DNA from: an uncultured Bacteroidota bacterium
GTDB taxonomy: Bacteria > Bacteroidota > Bacteroidia > Chitinophagales > Chitinophagaceae
Assembly: GCA_903927185.1 (NCBI GenBank)
Contig: CAIYLW010000084.1
Span: 124,001 to 188,000, forward strand
DNA length: 64,000 nt
Direction of reading: 5' to 3'
Shown piece after piece: positions 45,267-54,285 of the stretch (its first letter is position 1; every line of letters starts with the position of its first letter). Position numbers and translations under genes: made by a program. Below the pieces are notes generated by a model, which was given only the letters and a program-made list of their open reading frames with translations, was not told where the DNA came from and did no database searches.

Positions 45267-47690
45267 ATGAAGAAGCTAATAGTTATTGTTACTATTTTAT
45301 TTGCTTGTCAATTTATTGAAGCGCAAACTGCTTCTCAATTAGCATCCTCCAGAAAAACCTTACCTAATGGCTGGAGTTTATCGCCTGTAGGTAGAAGTAT
45401 TCCTTTGGGTGATTTACCACTTAATATGGTAGTAAGTAAATCAAAAAAATTATTGGCTGTAACTAATAATGGACAAAGTGTTCAAAGTATAGAATTAATT
45501 GATCCTGTTTCTGAGAAGATATTGGATTCTGTAGTGATAAGTAAAAGCTGGTATGGTTTAACTTTTAGTATGGATGAAAAATTTCTTTATGCAGCAGGAG
45601 GACACGATAATTGGATTTTGAAATATCGCATCCAAAAAAATAAATTAATTCTGGAGGATACAATTGTACTTGGAAAAAAATGGCCAAATAAAATTGCGCC
45701 AGCTGGTATTGCATTGGATGATGATAAAAATGTGATGTATGTGGTAACAAAAGATGACCATTCCCTATACATAATAGACTTGTCAACTAAGATCGCTATC
45801 CCATATAATTTAGGTGGAGAAGCATTCACCTGTGTTTTATCTCCCAATAAAAAAGAATTATTTATTAGTTGCTGGGGCTGTGACAAATTAATTGTATTCG
45901 ATACAGAGAAGAAAAATATAGTAAATCAGATTACAGTAGGAGATAACCCTAATGATATTGTAATGAATAAGAAAGGCAACTGGATTTTTGTTGCTAACTC
46001 AAATGACAATTCTGTTTCAGTTATTGATGCTGGTAAAAGAAAAGTAGTTGAAGTACTTAATGCAGCATTATATCCTGATGCGCCAAACGGGTCTACTACA
46101 AATGCACTTGCTTTGAGTACTGATGAGAAAACATTATATATCGCAAACGCAGATAATAACTGCTTAGCAGTTTTCGATGTGAGTCAACCAGGTGCAAGTA
46201 AGAGTAGGGGATTTGTTCCAGTAGGATGGTATCCTACTAATGTAAAAGTAATTGACAAGAAAGTTTTTGTTGCCAATGGGAAAGGTTTTACTTCAATGGC
46301 TAACCCTTATGGCCCCAATCCTTTCGCGAACAAACAACAAGTTAATTATCAGCAGGGCGACTTAGCCCGACCCAAAGATGTTCAATATATAGCTGGATTA
46401 TTTAAAGGAACAATGAGCATTTTTGAAGAGCCTAATGAGGCACAGATGGCCATCTTTTCAAAGCAAGTGTATTATAATACTCCTTATAAAAAAGAACAAG
46501 AGTCGATTGCTGAAGGCGAAATTGGAAATCCGATTCCTAGAAAAGTTGGAGATAAGAGTCCAATCAAATATGTATTCTATGTGATTAAAGAAAATAGAAC
46601 ATATGATCAGGTACTTGGTGATATAAAAAAAGGAAATGGAGAACCACGATTAGTATTATTCGGAGAAAATGTCACCCCAAATCAACATGCATTAGCCAAT
46701 GAGTTTGTGTTGTTAGATAATTTTTATGTAGATGGGGAAGTGAGTGCAGATGGACATAATTGGACAACTGGAGCGTATGCTACAGATTTTTTAGAAAAAA
46801 ATTGGGTAAATAGCTATGGAGGAAGAGGAGGTGGATATGATGCGGAAGGTAATCGCGAAGTGGCGAATAATAAAGGAGGATTTATTTGGGATCATTGTAA
46901 AAAAGCAGGTGTTAGTTATCGTACTTATGGTGAATTTGCGGATAATTTTAAGCCAAATATTCCTTCTTTGAAAAATCACCTATGTCCGTATTTTACTGGC
47001 TTTACTGGTATGGTAAAAGATACTACTCGATTTGGCCAGTGGAAAAAAGAGTTTGATTCTTTGGTAGCAGTAAAAGCTGTTCCTCATTTTAATACGGTAC
47101 GTTTTGGGAACGACCATACTGAAGGGTTGCGCAAGGGTAGACCAACTCCATATGCGCATGTTGCAGACAATGATTTAGCCGTAGGTATGTTTGTTGAATA
47201 TTTGAGTAAGAGTCCAATTTGGAATGAAACGGCTATATTCATTGTAGAAGATGATGCACAGAATGGCGCAGATCATGTAGATGCTCATAGAAGCCCAGCT
47301 TATGTTGCTGGTGGATATATAAAAAGAAATATGGTTGATCACACAATGTATTCAACATCCTCTATTTTGCGGACTATGGAATTAATTTTAGGGATACCAC
47401 CAATGAGTCAATATGACGCTGCTGCAACTCCTTTGTGGAGAGTATTTGCGCCTAAAGCCAATTCAAGTGGTTTTACAGCAAGAAACAGTATGATTAATCT
47501 GGAAGACAAAAATACTGCGATTAATGAATGGCAAAAACGCTCTGAAAAGTTTGACTTTGCAAAAGAAGATGCAGTACCCGATTTGGAATTCAATATGGTT
47601 TTATGGCATGGTTTAAAAGGCGATCATGAACAATATCCTGGTCCTAAAAGAGCTGCATTTTTTAAAGAAAATAAAATAGATAAGGATTAA
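45267..47690 (+). CDS. secreted YncE-type beta-propeller / phosphoesterase fusion
   Basis: 807 aa with signal peptide (LIVIVTILFACQFIEAQ). The N-terminal half is a YVTN/YncE propeller with repeats such as AVTNNGQSVQSIELID, VANSNDNSVSVIDAGKRKVVEVL and IANADNNCLAVFDV. The C-terminal half is an alkaline-phosphatase-superfamily phosphoesterase: YVFYVIKENRTYDQVLGDIKKG (the Thr region), DGEVSADGHNWTTGAYATDF and IFIVEDDAQNGADHVDAHRSP with conserved metal-ligand Asp/His. It probably hydrolyses a phosphodiester or phospholipid head group outside the inner membrane; the substrate is unknown. Near-consensus -7 element TATTTTAG (45241-45248) lies 18 nt upstream. It ends flush against the convergent PorZ gene. 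Confidence 0.85.
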   Translation: MKKLIVIVTILFACQFIEAQTASQLASSRKTLPNGWSLSPVGRSIPLGDLPLNMVVSKSKKLLAVTNNGQSVQSIELIDPVSEKILDSVVISKSWYGLTFSMDEKFLYAAGGHDNWILKYRIQKNKLILEDTIVLGKKWPNKIAPAGIALDDDKNVMYVVTKDDHSLYIIDLSTKIAIPYNLGGEAFTCVLSPNKKELFISCWGCDKLIVFDTEKKNIVNQITVGDNPNDIVMNKKGNWIFVANSNDNSVSVIDAGKRKVVEVLNAALYPDAPNGSTTNALALSTDEKTLYIANADNNCLAVFDVSQPGASKSRGFVPVGWYPTNVKVIDKKVFVANGKGFTSMANPYGPNPFANKQQVNYQQGDLARPKDVQYIAGLFKGTMSIFEEPNEAQMAIFSKQVYYNTPYKKEQESIAEGEIGNPIPRKVGDKSPIKYVFYVIKENRTYDQVLGDIKKGNGEPRLVLFGENVTPNQHALANEFVLLDNFYVDGEVSADGHNWTTGAYATDFLEKNWVNSYGGRGGGYDAEGNREVANNKGGFIWDHCKKAGVSYRTYGEFADNFKPNIPSLKNHLCPYFTGFTGMVKDTTRFGQWKKEFDSLVAVKAVPHFNTVRFGNDHTEGLRKGRPTPYAHVADNDLAVGMFVEYLSKSPIWNETAIFIVEDDAQNGADHVDAHRSPAYVAGGYIKRNMVDHTMYSTSSILRTMELILGIPPMSQYDAAATPLWRVFAPKANSSGFTARNSMINLEDKNTAINEWQKRSEKFDFAKEDAVPDLEFNMVLWHGLKGDHEQYPGPKRAAFFKENKIDKD

Positions 47691-50048
47691 TTAACGGCCT
47701 GAAACGATAACTATTTTAGTAACTAACTTTTCATTTCCGCCATTATCTATTATTAATACAAGATAAACCCCACTGGCCACTTTTTGTCCTTTATAATTTT
47801 TCCCATCCCAGATGGCCTGACCTCCTAGTGCTCTTGTTTGATACACAAGTGTGCCGTTTAACTCAGCTATTTTAACCAATGCATTATTTACAACACCTCT
47901 GATAGCGATGCTTCCATTATAGCCTGGAGGAACAGGATTTGGGAATACTAAAACAGATTGATTTGTATCTGTTCCTTCGGTGGCAGTACTCCTAAAACTG
48001 CATATCCCATTAAATGTGGCAATAAATACTTCACCAGTATTTGGATTGATTGCAATTTTTTTCACATCATTACTAAGTAAGGGACTATTATCGCTATTGA
48101 ATTGGTAAATGATTTTGTCCCCTTCGGCAGATATTAACCATAATCCATTTTTAGTTCCAACCCATTTTCGATTAGCTCCATCAACAGCCATACATTGAAC
48201 TATTTGATCCTGAAATAAATAACCGGCAAATCGATCTTGTTGAACAATTGGTAATAATGCATCGCAGCCAGAACCAGTAAATATTTCAGAATTACATTGA
48301 ATGATACCAATGCCTTTATCTGTGCCCACCCATATAAAACCATTTTTATCTTTCGTTAGGCATAACACATTATTACTAGGCAAATTTCCTAAGCCTACAC
48401 CAGATAGATAATTTTTCCATTTGTCGTCATTAACTGCATCAATATTGTTTCCCGGGTTGTAACATATTACACCGTTACCTTTTGGGCTAACAATAAAAAG
48501 CTGATTTGCATCATCAACTACAATCTGACTAAGCGCATTTTCATTTAAATTAAAAGGCACTTGAAATGCATTCCAGCTACCATCACTTTTTCTAACCTGA
48601 ATATTTTTTGCAGCTCCATAATTACTTATCCAGAGATTTTTATTTTGGTCGAATGCTAATCCACTTATTCTATAACTGGTTGGGTCACCAATCGCTGCTT
48701 GAAGAGTAGAATTCTTCTGTTTATAGATAGTAATGTTATTGTCTTTGACATTAATAAGACCACCTCCAAAACTACCTGCCCAAATACTTGCATTATCAGG
48801 GTCTGAAGCTAGGCTTATAAAATCAAGAACTGAATCTAGTTGAGGTCGATTGTAATAACCTTGATAAGTCCAAAGATCATTTGAATAATTAAAAATCCCA
48901 TCTCTGTTATATTGATAGTTCCATGCATCATTTACAGAACCAGCAGCAACTGTTAAATCATCATTTTGAAAAATCATTTCTCCGCTTGATATGCCCAAGG
49001 GCCCATTTGGTATGTATTGTTCGTAATTTGCATTACAATTAATGAGCCCTCCAAAATAATCTGCAACCCAAACATCTTTCCCAACTTTTAAAGCGTTTTT
49101 AGGAAATGAAATGACTCCTGCTTTTGAATAAGTTTGAAAGATATTGCCCTTGTCATCTAATATTAATACTCGAGAACTTCCATCGCTTTTTCTTTGAGTA
49201 ATTTCCAATTCGTTACCATTACTATTTAAACTGATAATCGGCCAACTGGAATCGGTATATAGAAGTGTCCAAAGTGAATTATTTTGTATTAGTAGACTAT
49301 CATTTTTTTGAATAACGATTTGATTATTGATTGTAACAATATTATTTACAGGTCCATAACTTAAGCCGGCTGTACCACTTATGTTTTGCCATGAATTTGG
49401 GCTTGAAAGACTGGGTGATTGTTGATTTACTTTTTTTAATCCCTCTTCTGTTGCTGCATAAAAATATTGCCCATCTTTATTGAAACCATTAACTTTTACT
49501 TGACTGCCATTGTTACCTAAATACCAAGTATCTTTTATTTCATATTTAGTTAAGTCTGCTACAATTACTCCTAATCCGGCAGATAAATATGCAAGGCCAT
49601 TGTAGCAATAAATTTGATTGATTGTTTTATTAGCGGTAATGGTTGATCTTTTAATGTCGCCTAGATTTTTTACGAGTGAACCCTTCAATATATCAACATT
49701 ACTATTTGTATAAGCAATTACTAATTGGGCAGTTGTAGAATCCCAGGAGATTGCAGAAATACCAATATCATTTAAACCAGTAATTTTTGAATACCTATTA
49801 ATTTGGTTGGTTGATACAGAAAATACAGCTTCATCTGTGGCTGTATAAAGTTTATCTCCAGTAACTACTTGGATACAATGCTGATAAGGTAAATGTTCAC
49901 GCCAATTTCCAATGGGTTGTAATCGATTTTGAGCATGTATAAGATTCACAAAACTTATACTTATCAGAAAAAGAAAAAGACAGTTAATTCTATCCAAAAG
50001 ATAGAAAAGAGATTTCAGCAAATTCAAATGTATTCGCATATAAAACAT
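47691..50048 (-). CDS. porZ: PorZ-like beta-propeller protein of the type IX secretion system
   Basis: 785 aa. A signal peptide region (CLFLFLISISFVNLIHAQ) is followed by the PorZ signature GNWREHLPYQHCIQVV and then many propeller blades of the two-component-regulator type (WIGTDKGIGIIQ-like, KWVGTKNGLWLIS, VFIATFNGICSFR). The final ~80 residues are a type A sorting domain (VFPNPVPPGYNGSIAIR ... KVASGVYLVLI). PorZ is a surface part of the attachment complex that supplies A-LPS to the PorU sortase. Alternative start ATG 50039. It is convergent with, and directly abutting, the YncE/phosphoesterase gene. Confidence 0.85.
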   Translation of the reverse strand: MFYMRIHLNLLKSLFYLLDRINCLFLFLISISFVNLIHAQNRLQPIGNWREHLPYQHCIQVVTGDKLYTATDEAVFSVSTNQINRYSKITGLNDIGISAISWDSTTAQLVIAYTNSNVDILKGSLVKNLGDIKRSTITANKTINQIYCYNGLAYLSAGLGVIVADLTKYEIKDTWYLGNNGSQVKVNGFNKDGQYFYAATEEGLKKVNQQSPSLSSPNSWQNISGTAGLSYGPVNNIVTINNQIVIQKNDSLLIQNNSLWTLLYTDSSWPIISLNSNGNELEITQRKSDGSSRVLILDDKGNIFQTYSKAGVISFPKNALKVGKDVWVADYFGGLINCNANYEQYIPNGPLGISSGEMIFQNDDLTVAAGSVNDAWNYQYNRDGIFNYSNDLWTYQGYYNRPQLDSVLDFISLASDPDNASIWAGSFGGGLINVKDNNITIYKQKNSTLQAAIGDPTSYRISGLAFDQNKNLWISNYGAAKNIQVRKSDGSWNAFQVPFNLNENALSQIVVDDANQLFIVSPKGNGVICYNPGNNIDAVNDDKWKNYLSGVGLGNLPSNNVLCLTKDKNGFIWVGTDKGIGIIQCNSEIFTGSGCDALLPIVQQDRFAGYLFQDQIVQCMAVDGANRKWVGTKNGLWLISAEGDKIIYQFNSDNSPLLSNDVKKIAINPNTGEVFIATFNGICSFRSTATEGTDTNQSVLVFPNPVPPGYNGSIAIRGVVNNALVKIAELNGTLVYQTRALGGQAIWDGKNYKGQKVASGVYLVLIIDNGGNEKLVTKIVIVSGR

Positions 50049-50276
50049 AGTCTAAAGTTAAGCGAATACTGCAATTATCAGACTTTTTGTAGCAATACAC
50101 CTACAAGAGATTTAAGATTTATGCTACATAACTAGCATGTTAAATGTTTGATTTTTGATATGTAATTGGGACTCTTTTTAAAAATAAAAACATGGTATTA
50201 GAATTATACTATTAGCTCTTAAGGAGTTAAGGCAATGGCTTTAAAAGCATTTTTGTACCCCAATTTTAAAAATAGG

Positions 50277-50307
50277 TTACTTCACAAATTGCCCATTTGT
50301 GAAGTAA
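50277..50307. repeat. 13-bp perfect inverted repeat
   Basis: TTACTTCACAAAT (50277-50289) and its exact complement ATTTGTGAAGTAA (50295-50307) flank TGCCC. There is no T run after it, so it is more likely an RNA hairpin or regulator site than a terminator. Confidence 0.65.
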
Positions 50308-50381
50308 ATAGCCGGAAAATAGAACCCAAGGTTATTTTAATTTTTTGCTGGTTGTATGGCTCGTTTACTGAATAGTTGAAG

Positions 50382-50500
50382 TTACTGGGAAGCTAACCAA
50401 TTAACTCATCGAGTCTAACCCCAGTAAGTTGATGGTGCAGCAATTAGGGGTGCTCCCCATCAAATTTATAATCCCTTCCTTTCTAGGAGGGGTTTTTTTT
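50382..50500 (+). ncRNA. candidate structured RNA with terminator (riboswitch-like leader or small RNA 3' end)
   Basis: Stem 1 is TTACTGGG (50382-50389) / CCCAGTAA (50420-50427), enclosing a small ACTC/GAGT hairpin. Stem 2 is TTGATGG (50429-50435) / CCATCAA (50457-50463). A GGGG-tgct-CCCC hairpin (50447-50458) would compete with stem 2. An intrinsic terminator follows directly. The PAS-receiver start codon is 68 nt further on. No known RNA family was recognised, and the 5' end is undetermined. Confidence 0.4.
50473..50500 (+). terminator. intrinsic terminator upstream of the PAS-receiver gene
   Basis: Stem CCCTTCC (50473-50479) / GGAGGGG (50486-50492), one G-U pair, 6-nt loop, then eight Ts. 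There is no rightward coding gene upstream within 2.8 kb, so it ends a non-coding transcript or attenuates the downstream gene. Confidence 0.75.
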
Positions 50501-50568
50501 ATTTTTTTGAACTTTTAATAAAGACAACTGTTAAATAAAATTTACGCAATAAATACAGTAAAAAATTG

Positions 50569-51378
50569 ATGAAAACACAATTCTTTTTATATGATTTCAG
50601 CCTTGAAGAGAAAGAACGTTTTCTGGATAAAGTGTTAAGTAGTTTAGATGATTTAATTTTTGTATTCGAGTTAAATAGTTTCAAAGTTATATTTCACAAT
50701 AATTCATTCAATCCACTATCTCACTGGGATTCAATACTATCTTCAAATAATTTTTTTGATGCTATAAAATCAAAATTGAGTTTGAATAACTTACCTGCTT
50801 TTATGCAATTATCAGAAAAGATAAATCGATTGGAGGATCGAGATCTTGTTGTACGCGAATTACATATAAAAAATAAGGAAGAGGATTTTGGACTTTATCA
50901 AATTGAGTTATCACTTTTTGATAGAACTGGGATGAAACCTGTTCAAGTGATGTGTAAAGTACATACCATACAGGAGCAATTAAAAGGGAAGGATTTAGTT
51001 AATAGTTCTAATGCATTTTCTAAAATCATATTAATTGATGACGATGTGTTAACTAATATCCTAAATGAAAAAATCATTAAATCTGTTCAACCTCAATTTG
51101 AAATTATTGTTTTTCTTTCTGTTGAAGAAGCGCTAGAATGGTTGCAAACAGAAGATAAGCTGGGAGATTATCTTATTTTTTTAGACATCAATTTTCCAGG
51201 AAAAAATGGTTGGGACTTCATGAAGTCTTATAATGAATTCTCTGTTCAATCAAAAATAATTATGCTGTCTTCTTCTATAGTTCCAGGTGATAGAGTTAAA
51301 GCATTAGCTTATAATAGTGTAATTCAATACATGTGTAAACCCCTTTCTTTCGAATTTATTGAATCTTTACTGACTTAA
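50569..51378 (+). CDS. PAS-like domain fused directly to a receiver domain
   Basis: 269 aa from ATG 50569; a TTG directly precedes it. Residues ~15-135 form a PAS-like sensor (EEKERFLDKVLSSLDDLIFVFELN ... VQVMCKVHTIQEQ). Residues 150-269 are a receiver with D157-D159, phospho-acceptor D206 (LIFLDINFPGKNGWDF), SSS and the switch Lys in MCKPLS. There is no kinase or output domain. It is a paralogue of 54286-55338 but lacks that protein's helical phospho-acceptor segment. It is convergent with the LuxR-type regulator; the stops overlap by 4 bp. Confidence 0.8.
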   Translation: MKTQFFLYDFSLEEKERFLDKVLSSLDDLIFVFELNSFKVIFHNNSFNPLSHWDSILSSNNFFDAIKSKLSLNNLPAFMQLSEKINRLEDRDLVVRELHIKNKEEDFGLYQIELSLFDRTGMKPVQVMCKVHTIQEQLKGKDLVNSSNAFSKIILIDDDVLTNILNEKIIKSVQPQFEIIVFLSVEEALEWLQTEDKLGDYLIFLDINFPGKNGWDFMKSYNEFSVQSKIIMLSSSIVPGDRVKALAYNSVIQYMCKPLSFEFIESLLT

Positions 51379-52028
51379 ATATCAATAATACCATTTTTGA
51401 TAGCAAAAATAGCTAAACCAGTTCTGGTTTTTATTTGGAGTTTCTTGAATAAATTATCTCGATAAGTATCAATAGTACGGGGACTCAAATTCATTTCATC
51501 CGCAATTTCTTTATAAGTCTTATCAGTACAAATCCATTTTAAGAAAGTCAATTCATTCTCTGATAAGGTTTGTATTGGCATTACTTGTGCATCCAATGAA
51601 TCTTCCTTATTAATATAATGCATCAATTTATTGCTAACTAGTTCATTGATGAAATAGCCAGAATCACGAATACTATTTAAGGCTTTACGGAAAATTTTAG
51701 GGTTACTATCTTTTAAAATGTAACCTCTGGCGCCATGTTTCAGCATCCTTATAATGGCTCCGTCGTTTTCTAGCATACTTAGCACGAGCACTTTGGTATC
51801 AGGAAGATTTGCTTTTATCCATGAAGCAGTTTCATATCCATCCATTACTGGCATTGTAATATCAAGGAGTATAATATCTGGTGCTGGTTTGTTTTTCAGA
51901 TTTTGAATTAACACCTGACCATTGTCTGCTTCTAATATAACTCGATACCCCTCAATGGAATTTACAATGGCTGCTAGGCCAGATCGGAGTAATTCGTGGT
52001 CGTCAACTAACGCAATAGTGGTGGTCAT
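51375..52028 (-). CDS. NarL/FixJ-family response regulator
   Basis: 217 aa. The receiver domain has D9/D10, phospho-acceptor D56 (IILLDITMPVMDGYE) and the switch Lys in YILKDSN. The C-terminal LuxR-type helix-turn-helix (about 150-217) is LSENELTFLKWICTDKTYKEIADEMNL with recognition helix SPRTIDTYRDNLFKKL. Its start overlaps the kinase stop by 4 bp, so it is translationally coupled and the cognate partner. Confidence 0.92.
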   Translation of the reverse strand: MTTTIALVDDHELLRSGLAAIVNSIEGYRVILEADNGQVLIQNLKNKPAPDIILLDITMPVMDGYETASWIKANLPDTKVLVLSMLENDGAIIRMLKHGARGYILKDSNPKIFRKALNSIRDSGYFINELVSNKLMHYINKEDSLDAQVMPIQTLSENELTFLKWICTDKTYKEIADEMNLSPRTIDTYRDNLFKKLQIKTRTGLAIFAIKNGIIDI

Positions 52029-52822
52029 TTAGTGCTCTTTTGATTTGTTATCTCAAAAATAATGGAAGTTCCCTCACCTTCCTTACTATTTACTTTTACT
52101 GTGGCATTTATCAGTTTTGCCCTAGAAAAGATATTTTGCAAGCCAATTCCAGTATTCTGACCTTGTAAAGCTTTCATATCAAAACCCTTGCCATTATCTG
52201 TAATTGTTACAAAATAGGAAATATTTCCTTTTGGCTTAATCTCAAGATTTATATGAGTTGCATTCGCATGTTTAAGAATATTGTGAATAACCTCCTGCAC
52301 CATTCTATAAAGAATGAGGCAATGATCGTTATTCATAAAAGATAAGGCATTTTCAGGAGAAATAAATTCAGTATTATATTTCTCTGTTTTATCGAGTTGA
52401 ACAATAAGGGAACGTAGGCCTTCTACAATACCGATCTCTTTTAAGCGGTTGCTATTTAAGTTATGACTAAGATTCCTCAGATCTCTAATTGCTTTGCCTA
52501 GTAATTCGTCTGTAGTGTCGAAATGATTTTCCCCAAATTTTTCAGAAAGTACATTCATATTAATTCGAACAAGACTAAGGATCTGTCCAATATTATCATG
52601 TATTTCCTGGCTAATATAATTGAAAGTATGTTCTTGGATCTCGAGCTGAGTATTGAGAAGCGTTTGTTCAAAGCGATTACGCATATCCTCTTTCTCCATC
52701 CTATTTTTTCGCTGTCTGCGTAAAAAGTAGAAAACTAATATCATTAAAAATATCCCAATCAGTACAAAGAATACTGATGCAACTACGATGGTGATAAGGA
52801 AATCTTCCTGTTGTTTCGGCAT
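52025..52822 (-). CDS. HisKA_3-type sensor histidine kinase
   Basis: 265 aa. One N-terminal transmembrane helix (VVASVFFVLIGIFLMILVFYFL) is followed by a coiled coil. The HisKA_3 phospho-acceptor is in ISQEIHDNIGQILSLVRIN, and the compact ATPase domain has VIHNILKHANA, ITDNGKGFDM and GIGLQNIFSRA. It has no periplasmic sensor of its own, so sensing may come from the overlapping upstream membrane-protein gene (40-bp overlap). Confidence 0.9.
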   Translation of the reverse strand: MPKQQEDFLITIVVASVFFVLIGIFLMILVFYFLRRQRKNRMEKEDMRNRFEQTLLNTQLEIQEHTFNYISQEIHDNIGQILSLVRINMNVLSEKFGENHFDTTDELLGKAIRDLRNLSHNLNSNRLKEIGIVEGLRSLIVQLDKTEKYNTEFISPENALSFMNNDHCLILYRMVQEVIHNILKHANATHINLEIKPKGNISYFVTITDNGKGFDMKALQGQNTGIGLQNIFSRAKLINATVKVNSKEGEGTSIIFEITNQKSTK

Positions 52823-53445
52823 AAAATAAATGATATACTGAAAGAAGAATATAAAACTACAATTAAACTCCTATTGATTAATCCATAAATATGCTTGCCT
52901 TCTTCAACCATATCGCTGCTACGCAAATATTCAAAAAGGGCATTTATGATTACAGAGCCAAGGTAAAATAACAGTAATCCTACACAAACCCAAAAAAAAG
53001 GTTGTTTTAGGAGATTCTGATTAATTTGTTCAGGTAGAATCCACTCATAAAAGTAACAACAACAAAAAAGCACAATAAAAAATGAACCAAATAAAATGGT
53101 GTAGGTATGAAAATGGTCTGTGCCTTGAAGAAAAATAAAATTAGTAATAGAAAAAACAATGATTAAAGGAATAAAATAGGAGGCTACTTTTCTTAAAAAT
53201 GGCAATTTAAAATTATGCATAAATAAATAGGCATAAAAAGTAAACTCACAGGTCGTAAAAACATTGTAAATCCAATAATTTTGTTCCCTTACTGCATATA
53301 AAATAGACAAATAACCTATAAACTCTATTATGCAAGTAAGCAACAAAAATGGTATAAAAAATACCATTTTTGTTGCTTTTAAATCTTTATAACAGAATAT
53401 TGCAGTAAATAGGGATATTAATTCAAACAGAAATGCAACAGTCAT
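52783..53445 (-). CDS. multi-pass membrane protein, possible sensory partner of the HisKA_3 kinase
   Basis: 220 aa with six to seven predicted helices (about residues 3-20, 28-47, 58-75, 88-108, 118-137, 150-170, 195-213) and short loops. It has no signal peptide and no known catalytic motif. The triple cysteine FCCCCYFYEW in helix 5 is notable. Its 3' end overlaps the kinase start by 40 bp, so the two are translated together. Family not recognised. Confidence 0.75.
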   Translation of the reverse strand: MTVAFLFELISLFTAIFCYKDLKATKMVFFIPFLLLTCIIEFIGYLSILYAVREQNYWIYNVFTTCEFTFYAYLFMHNFKLPFLRKVASYFIPLIIVFSITNFIFLQGTDHFHTYTILFGSFFIVLFCCCYFYEWILPEQINQNLLKQPFFWVCVGLLLFYLGSVIINALFEYLRSSDMVEEGKHIYGLINRSLIVVLYSSFSISFILCRNNRKISLSPS

Positions 53446-53460
53446 TCAGTTAATTAATGG

Positions 53461-53943
53461 TTATGGATATATGTTTCCATGATTCATGTAATCCATAAGA
53501 ACTCTAACTCCGAATCCAGAACGAGGATTTCCACTATTTGAGCCTGACAAATTGTTTCCGCTAAAGTAAACAGTTTGTCTGCCATCAAGTGAGGGGTCAG
53601 GAGCAGTAGTCTTGTCATATACTGCAAAATTTACATAGACCTTACTAGACTTATACTTAGTTTGAATGGATGCTAAATAAGCTTGAAGGTCTTTAATGTT
53701 AAATTCTACATATTCTGTAGAACCACTTTGGGCCTTAGTTTTAAAAGTCTTGGCCATTTCGTCAGCCTCTGAACTGGTTATTTGTCCTGAATAACCTTCT
53801 CCTGAAACTGTTCTAATTACAGCTGCATCAGTAGCTGTTGTTGCAGTTGTAGTAACCGCATCTTGTTGTTTTTGGCAGGAAGCGACTAAAATCGTTAGTC
53901 CGATTACCATCGCTAGATTGCTTAATAAGGATAATTTTTTCAT
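53461..53943 (-). CDS. putative lipoprotein of unknown function
   Basis: 160 aa with a lipobox signal (LAMVIGLTILVASCQ, Cys23) and a Thr/Ala-rich linker (TTTATTATDAA). The mature domain contains SSEADEMAKTFKTKAQ and VYVNFAVYD, and ends Gly/Asn-rich with SGFGVRVLMDYMNHGNIYP. It is the first gene of the four-gene leftward operon, 15 bp before the membrane-protein gene. It could be the extracytoplasmic signal input, but that is inference from position. Confidence 0.75.
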   Translation of the reverse strand: MKKLSLLSNLAMVIGLTILVASCQKQQDAVTTTATTATDAAVIRTVSGEGYSGQITSSEADEMAKTFKTKAQSGSTEYVEFNIKDLQAYLASIQTKYKSSKVYVNFAVYDKTTAPDPSLDGRQTVYFSGNNLSGSNSGNPRSGFGVRVLMDYMNHGNIYP

Positions 53944-54285
53944 AATCTTACGTTTGAATTGTTAGCTAAATTAATATGTCTCGAATCACTATAAACGTCG
54001 AAAAATCTCTTCTTATTGTGTGAAATATATCAACAAATTGAAAATCAATATGTTATATTTTTTTAGCTAAAAAAAATTCGGTGTTTTCACCGGTAAGAAA
54101 CGAGGTTTTACACTTATTTTTTATAGTATTTGACGAAATAACAAAAAACATTGACTATTTTCCCCGTGAAAAAAACGCGTTAAATTTGGGTGTTTTTACT
54201 GTAGTCTGTATAATAACATGACCTATTTTTGAGTTAATGTAAAAGAAACACGATTTCACCCCCGATTTATTTAAAAGCTCTTGAA
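53944..54285. promoter_or_regulatory. 342-bp divergent regulatory region with repeated GTGTTTT/TTTTCAC motifs
   Basis: It lies between the leftward lipoprotein operon and the rightward PAS gene. Similar elements recur at 54079-54092 (perfect hairpin CGGTG-tttt-CACCG), 54104-54113, 54162-54179 (inverted), 54188-54201 and 54246-54263. An exact -7 element for the rightward gene is at 54224-54231, and a one-mismatch element (TAATTTAG on the minus strand, 53966-53973) precedes the leftward operon. No gene is seen. Confidence 0.45.
54224..54231 (+). promoter_or_regulatory. Bacteroidetes -7 promoter element (PAS-DHp-receiver gene)
   Basis: TATTTTTG fits TAnnTTTG; the implied leader before the ATG at 54286 is about 47-54 nt. 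Confidence 0.45.

Larger units (their letters stand above)
50049..50568. other. 520-bp gene-free region upstream of the PAS-receiver gene
   Basis: It contains no plausible coding frame. It holds the divergent 5' ends of porZ and the PAS-receiver gene, a 13-bp perfect hairpin (50277-50307), a structured element (50382-50463) and a rightward intrinsic terminator (50473-50500). The stretch 50049-50270 shows nothing else I can name. Confidence 0.6.

Noticed and set aside
50049..50568. tmRNA, RNase P RNA, 6S RNA or SRP RNA in the large gene-free region
   Set aside because: None of the conserved core sequences of these RNAs could be found.
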